Below the pieces are notes generated by a model, which saw nothing but the letters and a program-made list of their open reading frames with translations, had not been told where the DNA came from and ran no database searches. From Picocystis sp. L7 (Eukaryota; Chlorophyta; Picocystophyceae; Picocystales; Picocystaceae): a stretch of 64,000 nt of DNA. The position numbers and the translations under genes are program-made. Shown here one piece after another: positions 29,885 to 39,912 of the stretch. The stretch is from assembly GCA_020975725.1 (NCBI GenBank), contig QXJR01000008.1:372001-436000 (forward strand), given 5' to 3'. Numbering within the stretch: position 1 is the first letter of the stretch; every line of letters begins with the position of its first letter.

Positions 29885-30307
29885 TCAAATATCTGCAAGG
29901 GCTGAAGAGACTAGAAACCCAATAATGAGAAGCCAGGTAGCATTGCTCAGGAAAGTGGAAGACTGCTTCATGCCACTGAACATGGCAGTCTTTGCTAGCG
30001 CTTGGGATGCAGCTGTTTCTTTTGGATTCTGTAGGAGAACAATTCCGATGGAGAGTAGCGCACATACATTTCGTATGGATCCTGCCACTTTTTCCACGTT
30101 GCCCATTGCTTGTTTCTCTTTCAAAGATTTGCTTCTGACGGACGGGGCAACCTCTCTTCTTCCAACCTGAAAATCGCTGGTTAGCTCTTTGCTTTCAAAC
30201 TCCTGTACTGTATCTTCATTCGCGTTGAGCTCAAGAGGAACGTCATTCGCCCGGCATTCCGTGGGGGGCAGTAGACAGCTGGCCAACACGATGGACGAGG
30301 CCAACAT
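29885..30307 (-). CDS. SecG-like preprotein translocase subunit, nuclear-encoded
   Basis: 140-aa protein. Its C-terminal 65 residues match SecG: a first membrane helix ending IGIVLLQNPKETAA, a loop with SGMKQSSTFLSNATW, and a second helix LLIIGFLVSSAL. SecG pairs with SecY/SecE in the thylakoid or bacterial membrane. The N-terminal half (MLASSIVLASCLLPPTECRA, then an acidic linker) is a plausible targeting region but an odd one, more hydrophobic than a normal transit peptide. A missed upstream exon is possible. It converges with the S1 protease at 31 bp. The family match is by pattern of helices and LLQ-P-K, so it is moderately firm. Confidence 0.6.
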   Translation of the reverse strand: MLASSIVLASCLLPPTECRANDVPLELNANEDTVQEFESKELTSDFQVGRREVAPSVRSKSLKEKQAMGNVEKVAGSIRNVCALLSIGIVLLQNPKETAASQALAKTAMFSGMKQSSTFLSNATWLLIIGFLVSSALADI

Positions 30308-31606
30308 TGCACTGAATGAGGTTCACAAGGGGATCGAAGATCGTCCAGCACAAATGGAGGTCAGCTCGTGGTCGTCCATCGCCATCGAGAGCTTCCGGTT
30401 CATGTTCGCTTTTCTTACGTCCTTCTTCCTGTCCCTTCCGCCATGGTCGCGCGGGTCTCCACCCGTCGGGAAGCCGTCGGTACGACCACACAAGCCTTGT
30501 GTCGTGTGCCTTTGTTCGATGAGACGCACGGTCTCGTCTCTGCACCATTTCGCATGAGTTTCGCTGGCGCCTGCATCGCTTGTCCGTCGCCAACCAGTGA
30601 CGTCTGTGTGTCGGATAAGGCGAATGCACACGTCTGTCCCGGTTCGATCCGGGTTCAAAAGGAAACGATCCGGATGCCTTCGGTTGGACCTTCGGTTCAA
30701 AAGGAAGGATCCCCTTTCAAGCGGAGGCCTCCGTCGCCCGGGAACGACTGGGGTGGTTGGAAGGGGTCTGTCAACTCGTGACCCTGGAGATGCACATGGA
30801 GAACAGGTGCGCCATTTCGAAGAGGGAGAAAAGGAGGTACGGAATGAGTGTCACAACAGTGAAATGGCTCGTCAAGGATGTCCTGCCAGCTATCAAACGG
30901 GAACGGGAAACATGCCCATGCAAATGTGGGCGTGAAAATGGGCAACCGCTGCGGATGGTTCGGGTCCCAAGACGAGTGGTAAACCTTGGATCGCTCAAAG
31001 AGAGGAAGAACACCTGCTCCTTCGAGACGGTGCGGCACCAAAACGATTCGTTCTTGAGAAGGGAGATTTACCGAGCTCCAGGTGGCTTTGATGGAGCAGG
31101 CGACGATACAACGTCGCTTCCTGCACCTCGGCCGTTCGGTAAGCTCAGTTGTATTGGTCCGAGGTACGTGCCGCTACTCTCCGAACACGCCTTTTTCTTG
31201 TGGCCACGGCGGTCGGATTCCACCGTGGCATTCGCGTGTACCAAGGCAGTGGCGGACCAGATTCAATCATCACCATCACTGCTTATGTCACCATTTGATC
31301 GTGTGCAACTGCCCTTTCCCTTGCGTTCCATGTTTTTCGTCAATGAATACAATTCGAGGATGAGTGACCACCTCAGCACTCTCCCATCCTTAGTCCTCGA
31401 CGCCGCTCGCCCTTGACAAGCCTAGAATACGAAGATCAATTCTTATGGGTTCCCCACCCGTGGCATGGATCGTCGAGGAGATCTGGGGTCCTGGACCCGG
31501 GTGGCCATGTGGACGAGGTGTCGACACTTTCGGGTGACAGAGATATCGACACGGCAGAGTTGCAGCAGCAAACAAGCCGCAGAATTGGGAACGACCGAGC
31601 GAAGCT
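30308..31606. other. Divergent intergenic, 1.3 kb, SecG / ZIP
   Basis: Contains direct repeats GGTTCAAAAGGAA at 30652-30664 and 30694-30706, each close to a GATCC word, of the type seen before other genes. A plus-strand frame open at 30757-31416 (219 codons) has no recognisable domain and is not called. Either a small multi-exon gene or promoter sequence could be present; I cannot support a gene. Confidence 0.4.
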
Positions 31607-32635
31607 ATGGAGGAAAGCCTGGTCATCCGAGTGGTGGGACTGTTCGCCATCCTTCTCATCGGGATCGTGGGTGTCACATTGCCCTTCATCCTCAGCAAAT
31701 ACACTCCCAATGGTGTTTACGATTGGAGAATCCATGCTGCAGCACTCTTTGGAGCGGGGGTGTTGGCATCTGCATCGTTGGTACATCTCTTCCAAGATGC
31801 GGTGGAGGGATTTCAAGATGCTGGGGAAGACGGATATCCGTACACTGGACTCGTGGTCCTTTTCTCTGCACTGCTGATGCTTGGAATAGAAACAATAGCC
31901 ACCATGACACTCTATGGGACTGCCTCTGCAGCAGATGCCGAACGCAACATCAAACCACATGCTTGCATGGATGTGGAGACTTCCCATCCCATTGATGAGC
32001 ATGCTGACGTTCCGCGCTCCTCTTCAGAAAACCTACTTGAGTGCACCAAATCCGTGTCAGTAGCCGGGGATGAAAAATGCGGGGACACGGACGAGGGAAA
32101 GGCCAGCGTAGGAAGCAGAGACAGCACAGAAAAGAAAGAGAAAAAAGGTCTACTTAGCCTTGTGATACTTTCGTTTGCCCTCTATATACATTCTGTCATC
32201 TTGGGATTTTCCTTTGGGGCTCAAACCGATGACAGTGCAACAGTTGGACTGTTGATTGCCATTGTTGCCCACAAAGGTTTCGCTGGTTTTGCCCTGGGAG
32301 TCAGCGCCCTGGAAGCTTTTGGAGAAGGGAGAGGTATGAAGGCTAAATTGCTGTCACTTTGTGTCTTCGTCATTGCCACACCAGTTGGAATTGCTGCAGG
32401 GATTGGGTACGAAGAGAGCGTCAGCGATACAAACACTAGAAGCTATCAGCTTACAACGTCAACCCTCACTGCCATATCTAGTGGCATGCTTCTTTACATT
32501 GTGTTCATGGAAATGCTTCCGAAGACCTTCAATGTCGATTTCATATCCAAGCACAGTACTTTTCAGAATCTGGTTTTTCTGTCCATGCTTGTTCTCGGGG
32601 CTGCGCTCATGTCCATGCTCGCCATCTGGACTTGA
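31607..32635 (+). CDS. ZIP-family zinc/iron transporter
   Basis: 342 aa with eight predicted membrane helices in the ZIP (SLC39) order. The first three are VIRVVGLFAILLIGIVGV, AALFGAGVLASASLVHLF and TGLVVLFSALLMLGIE. A hydrophilic, acidic/Cys-containing loop follows (about 105-180) in place of the usual His-rich loop. Helix IV has the YIHSVILGFSFG signature, helix V AHKGFAGFALG, and three further helices close the protein. The family moves zinc, iron or manganese into the cytosol; specificity cannot be predicted. Length and topology are normal and the frame is complete. The upstream ATG is the first in frame after the intergenic region. Confidence 0.88.
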   Translation: MEESLVIRVVGLFAILLIGIVGVTLPFILSKYTPNGVYDWRIHAAALFGAGVLASASLVHLFQDAVEGFQDAGEDGYPYTGLVVLFSALLMLGIETIATMTLYGTASAADAERNIKPHACMDVETSHPIDEHADVPRSSSENLLECTKSVSVAGDEKCGDTDEGKASVGSRDSTEKKEKKGLLSLVILSFALYIHSVILGFSFGAQTDDSATVGLLIAIVAHKGFAGFALGVSALEAFGEGRGMKAKLLSLCVFVIATPVGIAAGIGYEESVSDTNTRSYQLTTSTLTAISSGMLLYIVFMEMLPKTFNVDFISKHSTFQNLVFLSMLVLGAALMSMLAIWT

Positions 32636-33849
32636 GGAGCAGCCAGAGAAATGGATGAAAGTTAGTTTCTCGTCCTTATCTCGCGTATTATCTGCCAGGG
32701 TACGGCCTGCAGGCTCCACAGCCCAGCTTTTGCTTTTTCCCTTTCAATTGCGGGGGGGTACGGCACCTTGCTGGGTCCATCAGGCATACAAATGTACATC
32801 CAGTCGAACGGCTGTTTGGCCAGATGAACATCCGTGGGGCCATCTTTGGACATCTTGGTGCATTGACTTGGTACACCTTTCCTCTTTCTCAAGCTTAACA
32901 CGTGTACATGTCCATTGCTGATGCACGTGGTTACTCCGTCCACATGTCTCTTCGCCGAAGTTCCTCTCGCCATTCAGCAATCCTATGAAATGGGCACGGA
33001 AAGGTTCCAATGTTAATGAATATCACATTACCTGGTCTGCTTCAACGTTTCCAGAGGAGTAACTGGATCTGACACAACGAGTGCATAGGTTTCCATGTGT
33101 ATCTGTCCTGACCAATTCCAGCAGAGGTGAGATAAAGCTGGATGCCCTGTGGAGCCTGTAAGAAATGAGAAGGTAGCAATGTCAACGACCGAATGGTACA
33201 AAGCTGCGAGATGTTTCAAAATTTGTACTTTTCAGGGTATTCTCGATTCATTCATAGCAGCTGGTTTCAGGATACCTCAACGGTATGCCTGGAGAAGAAG
33301 CACTTCGACTGGTGCAGAATCTGCCCCGTACAGCCACTTCCAGTGCATGAGGTACACCAGAATACTTTCCCATTCTTTCCATGTTCATGTTTCCAGTGTG
33401 CGACTTTGCATTTGACCCGGCCGATGACGGTGTTCTCTAATTCTCTGTTCCTTCACTGGACATGCGTTCCGCGAGTGCATGGTTTGCTGTTATAATGTTT
33501 GCTTCCACGTTCTCCTTGTCCTCCGTTTCTTCAGGGGACGTACCATCCTTGCTAGATGGATCGCAGGTTCGGTTCCGATGCTTCGTGTGACTGGCCATGG
33601 GTCTTCTTCCTTGGAGTGCTTCCTGTCCACCAGGTTCATCTTTGTGGTCCCTGTGGACTCAACTTTCCAAGGTGGATCATCCTTGTGCTTGCCACAGCCA
33701 CGGTTTCAGGACGGGATCGATGGGGATCCTCGGGTCTATCCCTTCGATCCAACCGGAAGGAGATCGGGTTCGAACCCGGATCGATTCGGATCAGACCGAA
33801 AAGGAAAGGGGTCCGCGGCAACGCCTTCGTGCGTTTCTCTTCAGGCGCG
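32636..33849. other. Intergenic, 1.2 kb, with exon-like pieces on the minus strand
   Basis: Between the ZIP stop and the RER1 start. The right end carries a perfect 14-bp palindrome CGGGTTCGAACCCG (33765-33778) with CCGGA/GATCC/CGAAAAGG words, the RER1 promoter signature. Several minus-strand stretches bounded by AG/GT-like sites (about 32640-33200) look like short exons, including 32662-32853 listed separately. No homology was recognised. Confidence 0.4.
32662..32853 (-). CDS. Possible terminal exon of an unrecognised gene
   Basis: A 63-codon open stretch beginning MSKDGPTDVHLAKQPFDW and rich in aromatic and Pro residues (PYPPAIEREKAKAGLW) looks more protein-like than chance. CAAG precedes it (possible acceptor), and an upstream AG-bounded piece encoding IAEWREELRRRDMW (about 32940-32985) ends next to a GTAACC. 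I could not build a confident multi-exon model and do not know the family. Low-confidence entry to guide transcript data. Confidence 0.25.
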   Translation of the reverse strand: MSKDGPTDVHLAKQPFDWMYICMPDGPSKVPYPPAIEREKAKAGLWSLQAVPWQIIREIRTRN

Positions 33850-34589
33850 ATGGACGCGCTTCGACACCAGCTCAACCGACGCTCGCAGGCCTTCCTGGAT
33901 CGACTGGCACCGCACACGATCGGCAGGTGGCTGGCATCGGTGCTGGTGGTGGCGGTGTACGTGTGGCGTGTGAGCCGCTTGCACGGGTTCTACATCGTCA
34001 CTTACGGCCTTGGGATCTACAACTTGAACTTGTTGATTGGCTTCCTCACGCCGCAAACCGATCCAGACAGCGACGAACCGGCGCTGCCCACCAAGTCAGA
34101 CGAAGAGTTCAAGCCTTTCGTTCGGCGACTCCCGGAGTTCAAGTTCTGGTGCGTCGCGAAAAAGGGCGATACCGACGCGAAAGCGAGACGGGGTTTGAAC
34201 GTATCGACGCGTGACGATGGCGAGGTAAACCAACGCCTTTGCAAACACGTGCCGTGGAACGAATGGGCAGCGACGCAACCGTGCATGCGCTTTTGTGTGG
34301 TCGCAAAGTTTAAGCAAGATGCTACACGCATGGTTCGGGGGACTGACCCAGTGTGATGCGTGTGGTTGGGTACAGGAATGCCTTCACAAGATCTTTCATC
34401 ATCGCGTTTTTCATGACCTTCTTGAGCATATTCGATGTGCCTGTATTCTGGCCAATCCTACTGATGTACTGGTTGCTGCTGTTTGCCGCCACAATGAAGC
34501 GACAGATCAAGCACATGATCAAATACAGGTACATACCCTTCTCGTTTGGGAAGCGAAGGTATGACAAGAATGCACGCAGTTCCAAGTGA
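33850..34589 (+). CDS. RER1: RER1, Golgi-to-ER retrieval receptor (2 exons)
   Basis: 170-aa four-helix membrane protein that returns escaped ER membrane proteins from the cis-Golgi in COPI vesicles. Exon 1 (33850-34148) carries GFYIVTYGLGIYNLNLLIGF, LPTKSDEEFKPFVRRLPEF and KF. Exon 2 (34376-34589) carries the rest (DVPVFWPILLMYW, TMKRQIKHMIKYRYIPF). The 227-nt intron is inferred from donor GTGCGT at 34149, acceptor TACAG ending 34375, and exact phase, restoring the invariant EFKFW before NAFTRS. The family is very conserved, so the join is secure. The frame read through the intron (to 34356) is spurious. COPI zeta lies elsewhere in the window. Confidence 0.95.
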
Positions 34590-34915
34590 AGGGTAGGTAG
34601 GAGGAGTCAAAGCATGGATTTCGAAGTTGCAAGTGGTGTGAACGGCACGTTCCCTTTTCCTTCTGCTGTTTTGTGAGTCGAAATAAAATCTGAGCCAAGC
34701 TTGCAAGGGTCCGGGTGGCTAGCACCTCGGCCAACTCATGCGCAGCGTGTGGCATTCCTTGAAGCGCGGTCGAGAACCTAGGTGAGCATTTTGTAAATAA
34801 CAACATTTGCTGTGCTCTTGGATCAATCTCTTGAAGCGGCCCCATCCATTATTCGATCGAAAGAGATGGAACAGGTCCTACCATGCGGCATGTACGTCTC
34901 CGGCGATGAGTGGTG
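34590..34915. other. Convergent intergenic, 0.33 kb
   Basis: 3' regions of RER1 and uL22m. An AATAAA word occurs at 34682-34687 and may serve polyadenylation of RER1. Nothing else seen. Confidence 0.4.
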
Positions 34916-35521
34916 TTAAGCCGACGTATCCTCGAACGCATCCCCTTCCCAATGGAATCCTTTCCTTCGTCGTTCGTTGGCCGGCTTGACGAGGTGCACG
35001 CGCAGCTTCTGCGGTTCATCTGCCTCCTTCACGACGACGGTCAGGTTCGCCCGTTTCTTGTGCATCACTCCGGCTCTGCCTCTCCCGTGTATCGACATGC
35101 GCTTGAGGTAGATCCCTTTGCCGACGAAGGCTTCTTTGACGAAGAGCTTCTCCTTCTCGAGGCCATGGTTGTGCACGGCGTTGGATGCGGCGGATTGCAC
35201 CACCTTTTCCAGCATCCTGGCGGCTTTCTTCGGCAGCAAGTTGCATTGGATCATGGCGTCTTCCACTCCCAAGCCACGTACCAATGCGGCCACGAGGTTG
35301 AGCTTCCTCGGACTGATCGGCGCACCTTTCCACACCGCGAACGCCGCGCGCTCTCCCACGCGAGAAGGCGAGGTCGGCCTCTCCTCTTCCTCCTGCGGAA
35401 CCATCTGCAGCGGAGAAGGCGATGGCGCGGCATCGGAGGCCGTCGCAGACGTGCGGTTCCACAGCACGCCGACGAGCCTCGGCAGGCGCGCAGGCGCTAG
35501 GAAACGCGCCAACGCCGCCAT
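34916..35521 (-). CDS. Mitochondrial (or plastid) ribosomal protein uL22
   Basis: About 201 aa with an N-terminal leader MAALARFLAPARLPRLVGVL (basic, no acids), then the L22 fold: RAAFAVWKGAPISPRKLNLVAALVRG, the helix AARMLEKVVQSAASNAVHNHG and the extended hairpin VGKGIYLKRMSIHGRGRAGVMHKKRANLTVVV, which lines the exit tunnel. The C-terminal tail is organelle-like. The leader is more mitochondrial in character (Arg/Leu/Ala), but a plastid location is not excluded. The upstream in-frame extension to 35701 is treated as UTR. Same strand as the GPDH gene, whose stop lies 260 bp upstream of the uL22 start. Confidence 0.85.
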   Translation of the reverse strand: MAALARFLAPARLPRLVGVLWNRTSATASDAAPSPSPLQMVPQEEEERPTSPSRVGERAAFAVWKGAPISPRKLNLVAALVRGLGVEDAMIQCNLLPKKAARMLEKVVQSAASNAVHNHGLEKEKLFVKEAFVGKGIYLKRMSIHGRGRAGVMHKKRANLTVVVKEADEPQKLRVHLVKPANERRRKGFHWEGDAFEDTSA

Positions 35522-35781
35522 CTCCCGCCGCAGAGAGGCCGAGGACGCCTTTCGATCCTTCCACGAGGTGCAAAGGTGCGCTCGAGACCGATCCCAGCGC
35601 GTTTCGTCGCGCGTTGACACGCGCCTCGGTGGGATTGGTCCGAAGAAGAATGCTTCGAGAGGACACCGACAGTGGGCACCTGTGCTTGCGGAAGCGAACA
35701 ACAGACAGGAGAAGCTGGGTGGGGGTCACATGAGACACATGCATTGCAAGGAGAGGATAAGAATCCAAGATCGAGCAGAGT

Positions 35782-36885
35782 TCAAGCAGCCACCGACCGG
35801 TAATCGATGATGGCGGACGGAGGAAGCTCCTGGCTGGCAATCTTGTGGATGGTGGTGAAGAGGGGGAAACGCTTCTCCCATTGCCGCGCAACGATGACCT
35901 GCTGCACTTCGTGCGAGGTCAGCACACCTTGGAGCTTCTGGCCGTTAAGTAGCTCGGATTCCAACACTTCCCATGTTTTCTGACCACCACTGGCAACAAA
36001 GGCCTCGGCCACCTTGCGGTTACGACCTGACAAGCATGTGACCACCAGGTCCGCCACGCCACAACTCTCAAAAAATGTGTCATCCTTCACAGAAGGAAAC
36101 AATGCCTGCGAAAACTTCTTCATCTCCAACAGCCCCAAACGAATGATGGCTGCTTTGGAATTGGTCCCCAGCCCGAGGCCATCACAAAATCCAGCGCCCA
36201 AGGCGATGATATTTTTCAACGTACCACACATCTCTGTACCCTCCACGTCCTCCACAGGGGTGCAGTGGAAATAACTAGTGTTGAACAATTTCTGATACAG
36301 CTCACCAGCTTCCTTGTTTCGGTATCCGATCGTGGCCTCACTGAACTCTTCTTTCGCTACATCTTTGGCAATGTTTGCACCCATGAGCACCGAACAGTCG
36401 ATTCCCAGGTGCTCCCTCACCATCGTTGAAAGCAGTTGAGGACCAGCAGGCGTGATGTCCATGCCTTTGATCAAAGAGACAGCGGTGGCGTTTTTGTCCA
36501 CCACATTGGAAACGTCGTTGCAAATCTTCTTCAAGAACTGGTGGGGAGAGACCATGACCAGGGCGGTGGAGCCTTGGACAACTTCGCGAAGGTCTGGCAA
36601 TGCCCTTACGTTCTCGCCCAGCTTCACTCCAGGTAGATACTTGACGTTTTCGTTGGTTTGATTGATCACGTCGGTGAGCTTACCTCCCTCGACTTGCTCT
36701 TCAAACACCCACATCTTCACCTCGGGTTCGAACACGTCCGGCTGTCGCAAGGCGTTGCTGGCCGCAATCCGACACGCCACGCTCCCCCAGTTTCCGCTTC
36801 CTACCACGGCCACGCGATGGAGCTGGCGGCACGATCCCTGGAACGCTTTGCCGCGCCTCAAGAGAGCGCCCAGGCCGGAGCGCAT
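35782..36885 (-). CDS. NAD-dependent glycerol-3-phosphate dehydrogenase
   Basis: Eukaryotic-type GPDH, about 367 aa, interconverting dihydroxyacetone phosphate and glycerol 3-phosphate for lipid synthesis and redox balance. The NAD site VAVVGSGNWGSVACRI follows a short leader (MRSGLGALLRRGKAFQGS). Catalytic and substrate-site blocks are present: SLIKGMD, MGANIAKDVA, the GTLKNIIALGAGFCDGLGLG region with the catalytic Lys, and the SCGVADLVVTCLSGRNRKVAEAF block. The leader of about 22 residues is basic and could target an organelle. Further in-frame sequence to 37101 is ignored as it lacks family features. The 3' end reads to SAIIDYRSVAA, close to the usual length. Confidence 0.9.
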   Translation of the reverse strand: MRSGLGALLRRGKAFQGSCRQLHRVAVVGSGNWGSVACRIAASNALRQPDVFEPEVKMWVFEEQVEGGKLTDVINQTNENVKYLPGVKLGENVRALPDLREVVQGSTALVMVSPHQFLKKICNDVSNVVDKNATAVSLIKGMDITPAGPQLLSTMVREHLGIDCSVLMGANIAKDVAKEEFSEATIGYRNKEAGELYQKLFNTSYFHCTPVEDVEGTEMCGTLKNIIALGAGFCDGLGLGTNSKAAIIRLGLLEMKKFSQALFPSVKDDTFFESCGVADLVVTCLSGRNRKVAEAFVASGGQKTWEVLESELLNGQKLQGVLTSHEVQQVIVARQWEKRFPLFTTIHKIASQELPPSAIIDYRSVAA

Positions 36886-37243
36886 GCTGGTCGGGGTTCG
36901 TCGGATCACCGACGGTTGTGACCTGCTGCAAGGATCATGGCACGTGATCAGGATGACCTTCACCCCGGATGACCTGGGGCGAGAGACATCACCATTGTAT
37001 TGCAAATCGTGGCCCAGTTGGCCATACCGTGCAGCCAAGGCGAATGGAAAGCACAGAAATGGACGCAACAACGAATGGCGTGAAGCCCAACGTAGACGCA
37101 TCGGCGAGAATGACAGACGCCCTGTTCATAATGCGGGAACCATCAACATGGGAGGTCAAGGAAAAGATCCAAGCAACGGGCCAGCCTACAACGCTGGCAA
37201 AGGTGGGCCCATGGCCCTGCCAACAGCCTTATTCAATTGCGGG
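36886..37243. other. Intergenic, 0.36 kb
   Basis: Upstream of GPDH and downstream of MED31, both on the minus strand. A plus-strand ORF crosses it (36662-37669) but is antisense to GPDH and MED31 and is not called. No distinct motif. Confidence 0.35.
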
Positions 37244-37943
37244 TCATCCAGTGGGTTGAGCCGACGAATCGTCAACCGTGGCCTTCTTGCGGGCTCTGGC
37301 GAGAAGTTCCTTGGCTACGTTTTCTTGGTGAAACCTCCAGTAGAAATACTGTTGTTTGTGTACGAATTCCTTGAAATCAGAGTGAACCATGGCGCGCCTA
37401 AACTCTGGATCCTGCAATGCATCCAAAAAGTAGAGCGCATGGGGATATCTGGGGTACAAAAAACGATCCGCACGTCAGCCTTGGATCGTAAGGGGGACCG
37501 AACGAATTCCTGTACCAATGAGCGAGTCAATCGTTTTTCTTCTGATCGGGACGCACACTATATACTTGGCATATTTCGATTCCTTCCAATACTGAAGGTA
37601 CTTGAGATAGTTCACGAACGCAGGATCTTCGAAATATCTGTTTTGTGCGAGGTCTATCGATTGTTATAGGAAACAGCGCGGCCCTCTCGCGTCAGCACCA
37701 GGGGGAACCTCACTGTTAGACCTACCCGCGCGATCCCCGTCGTACTCACAGTTGACGTAATGCGGATTCGCCAAGCACTGTACGAACTCGAGCTCCAGCT
37801 GGAACCTTTCCCTATTGCTGCATCCGACTTCTTCCTCGTCGGGTGGGCTTCATGCGCAAACGTTCAGGTCAGTTTTACCGTCATCTCATCGTCTCATGGA
37901 ACCCTTGCTTTCCATTACCACCTCACCTCTGGCCACCTTCCAT
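37244..37943 (-). CDS. MED31: Mediator complex subunit 31 (4 exons)
   Basis: 138-aa Mediator subunit (SOH1) of the RNA polymerase II machinery. The join is inferred from splice sites and conserved protein: exon 1 37943-37927 (17 nt, MEGGQ), exon 2 37847-37750 (RERFQLELEFVQCLANPHYVN), exon 3 37653-37557 (LAQNRYFEDPAFVNYLKYLQYW), exon 4 37448-37244 (YPHALYFLDALQDPEFRRAM and KEFVHKQQYFYWRF). Introns are 79, 96 and 108 nt with donors GTGAGG, GTGAGT and GTGCGT, and each junction restores the family sequence in phase. The tail after about residue 110 is basic and not conserved. Only the last two exons are visible as single frames, so the gene is easily missed. Confidence 0.92.
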
Positions 37944-39912
37944 GAACGGCGCGAAGCGGCGGTCCTTCGCGTGCTGCGTTCGTCGCTTTTCGCCTGGAGA
38001 TGGAATTCGACTGCAATTTTCTCACATCTTCTAGATTGACCTGCCTCGGGGGAGTTTTTTTTCTGATGGACCAGGGAGATGGACACTTCCGAGGACGGAC
38101 GGACGCAAACGTGGGTCGTGGAACGGAACGAATACGGCAGAAAGGTGCACTCATGCCGACACAGAGGGTGTCGGGAGCGATAAGAGGGGTGCAGGAATAT
38201 GGCAACACTTTCGTAAAGCAAAGGAGAACGCGATTCTCACACGAGTAGGAGCCTTCGCTTGTACTCCACTTAAGTGTAAATCCCCAACTCGTCGTCCTAT
38301 GTGGAAGATATCAAGGACTATGACGTTTAACCCGGATTCACCACCGCAACCATGCACGATTGTTTTGCGCTTTGGAGGAACTGTAGTGAAGTCCTTGAAA
38401 GTCCCAGGTCCAAGCGCACATGTGGAGAGACACCGGGAGTTGATACCTCAGTTGAAGCAAAGGGAGGGTTGGGCAATTCACTATATATATTTCTCACCGT
38501 AGGGATGCCTTCCGCCCATATTGCGCATGATGGAAGCCCTTCGGGGCGTAGGGTACAAGCGTGAACGAGACCTCTTGGATGCAAAGCGACAATGTACCGA
38601 GACAACCTTGTTTGGACATGACGTTGCTAATCCGGCCATGTTTTTACCTCTAAATCGAGCTAGCACGTCGATTGCATGACTAAGGGGAACTAAGTCAAAT
38701 GCCAAGACAGAATATGGGATTTCTCTTTCAGCACGAATGTGAAGTGCGTCCACACGGAAGACAATGATAATGCGCACACAACTATGACCACAGGATCGAG
38801 CCAAAGCCGGGAGTTGCAGCATCACCCTCAAGTGGTTAGGGGGGCGAAATGTGTGTGCTAGAACCCAACCTCAAAAAAGGTGGATGGGAGAAGCACACCG
38901 ATGAGCTCGTAGCCTACAAGCACGCGAAGAGCACGCTTGCGGTGGTGATTAACCCCAACACGAGTAACCAGTCGTATTGTGTAGACAGCGGTGAATGTGA
39001 GCATGACAAGTTTTGTTCGACGGAGAAATGCGATCCAAAGAAACACAAGGTCAAGTAGAAGTACAAGTGTTTGACGTAGCGCAGGCTACAAACGGTGGAT
39101 GTTAAGTGTTTGGCAAAGTGAGAAGCCGAATGGAGCAACTTCAATTGGACGACAATGAATCTGTGAAGGTTCGGGTGTGTTGCGAGAAGGGACCAAGCAC
39201 ACTACACACCTTGTGCCCTTCTTCCGTTGTTGCTTGTTCCACAAGATCTTACTCCGAAGCTACACGCGTCGATACAATATAAAAGTCTGTCGAGTTTTGA
39301 TCGAGAAAGTTTTCCTTGGGTCGAAGGAGAGATTCGTCGCCGTTGACGACTTCGAATTGCATAGTTTCTTCAAGTGCAAGGAAACGGTCCAAGGTCAAGG
39401 CTTCGGGTCTTTTTCCGTAAGGCTACCTCCGAATTGTATTAGGTAGACGAATCTCGCGCAAGCTGCCCACGGATCGCATGAAGTTGTGACATTCAGGCAC
39501 TCCGGAAGTGGGAGAACCCCGATCCTTTTCTGAAGGTATGACTCTTGTAGCACGGGCTTGTCAAGTGTAGGACTTGCAAAGGGCCGGGAATAGGAACGCC
39601 GGCGACGCTCCCAACGTATGGAGGATAGCGACGGGCGTGGTCGTTCTTGTATCGCGTTCATCGTGCCTTCAACGAGCCGGAGGTTCACTTCGTGTGGCTC
39701 CGTCCGCATCCAACATTTGCGATGTACGTGGGCATGCAATTGCCCCACATCTATCTTGAAACACGGTGCATGTCCTCAAGGCTTGACCTTCAGAAGGGGA
39801 TTCGATTCCTTGAACCCGAGGACCGTCGGGTTCCCAAAGGGCAGTTTGAACGTCGGACCCCGTTGTGCGCTTGCGCCCATCGCCATGAAAAGGCGTAGGA
39901 CCAGGAGGAGCG
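37944..39912. other. Gene-poor stretch, 2 kb
   Basis: No supported gene. Scattered short frames (for example around 38525-38680 plus and 38481-38831 minus) lack recognisable family features. The base composition is more A/T-rich from 38240 to 39440 than in the gene clusters, suggesting old mobile DNA, but no ends or repeats were found. The last 130 bases (39780-39912) bring in GAACCCGAGG, CGTCGGGTTCCC and GGACCCCG words like those before other genes. Confidence 0.4.

Noticed and set aside
29885-30307. Secondary (complex) plastid, suggested by the hydrophobic N-terminus of the SecG-like protein
   Set aside because: The translocator, TLP18.3, DapB, IspF and GSH1 leaders lack a signal peptide and look like simple transit peptides.
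30757-31416. 219-codon plus-strand ORF
   Set aside because: No recognisable family or targeting; lies in a divergent promoter-like region. Left as intergenic.
33765-33778. GGTTCGAA words read as tRNA B boxes
   Set aside because: They are palindromic, occur in many upstream regions, and no matching A box or cloverleaf arms were found.
36662-37669. 335-codon plus-strand ORF
   Set aside because: Antisense to the 5' part of GPDH and to MED31 exons, both of which have clear homology.
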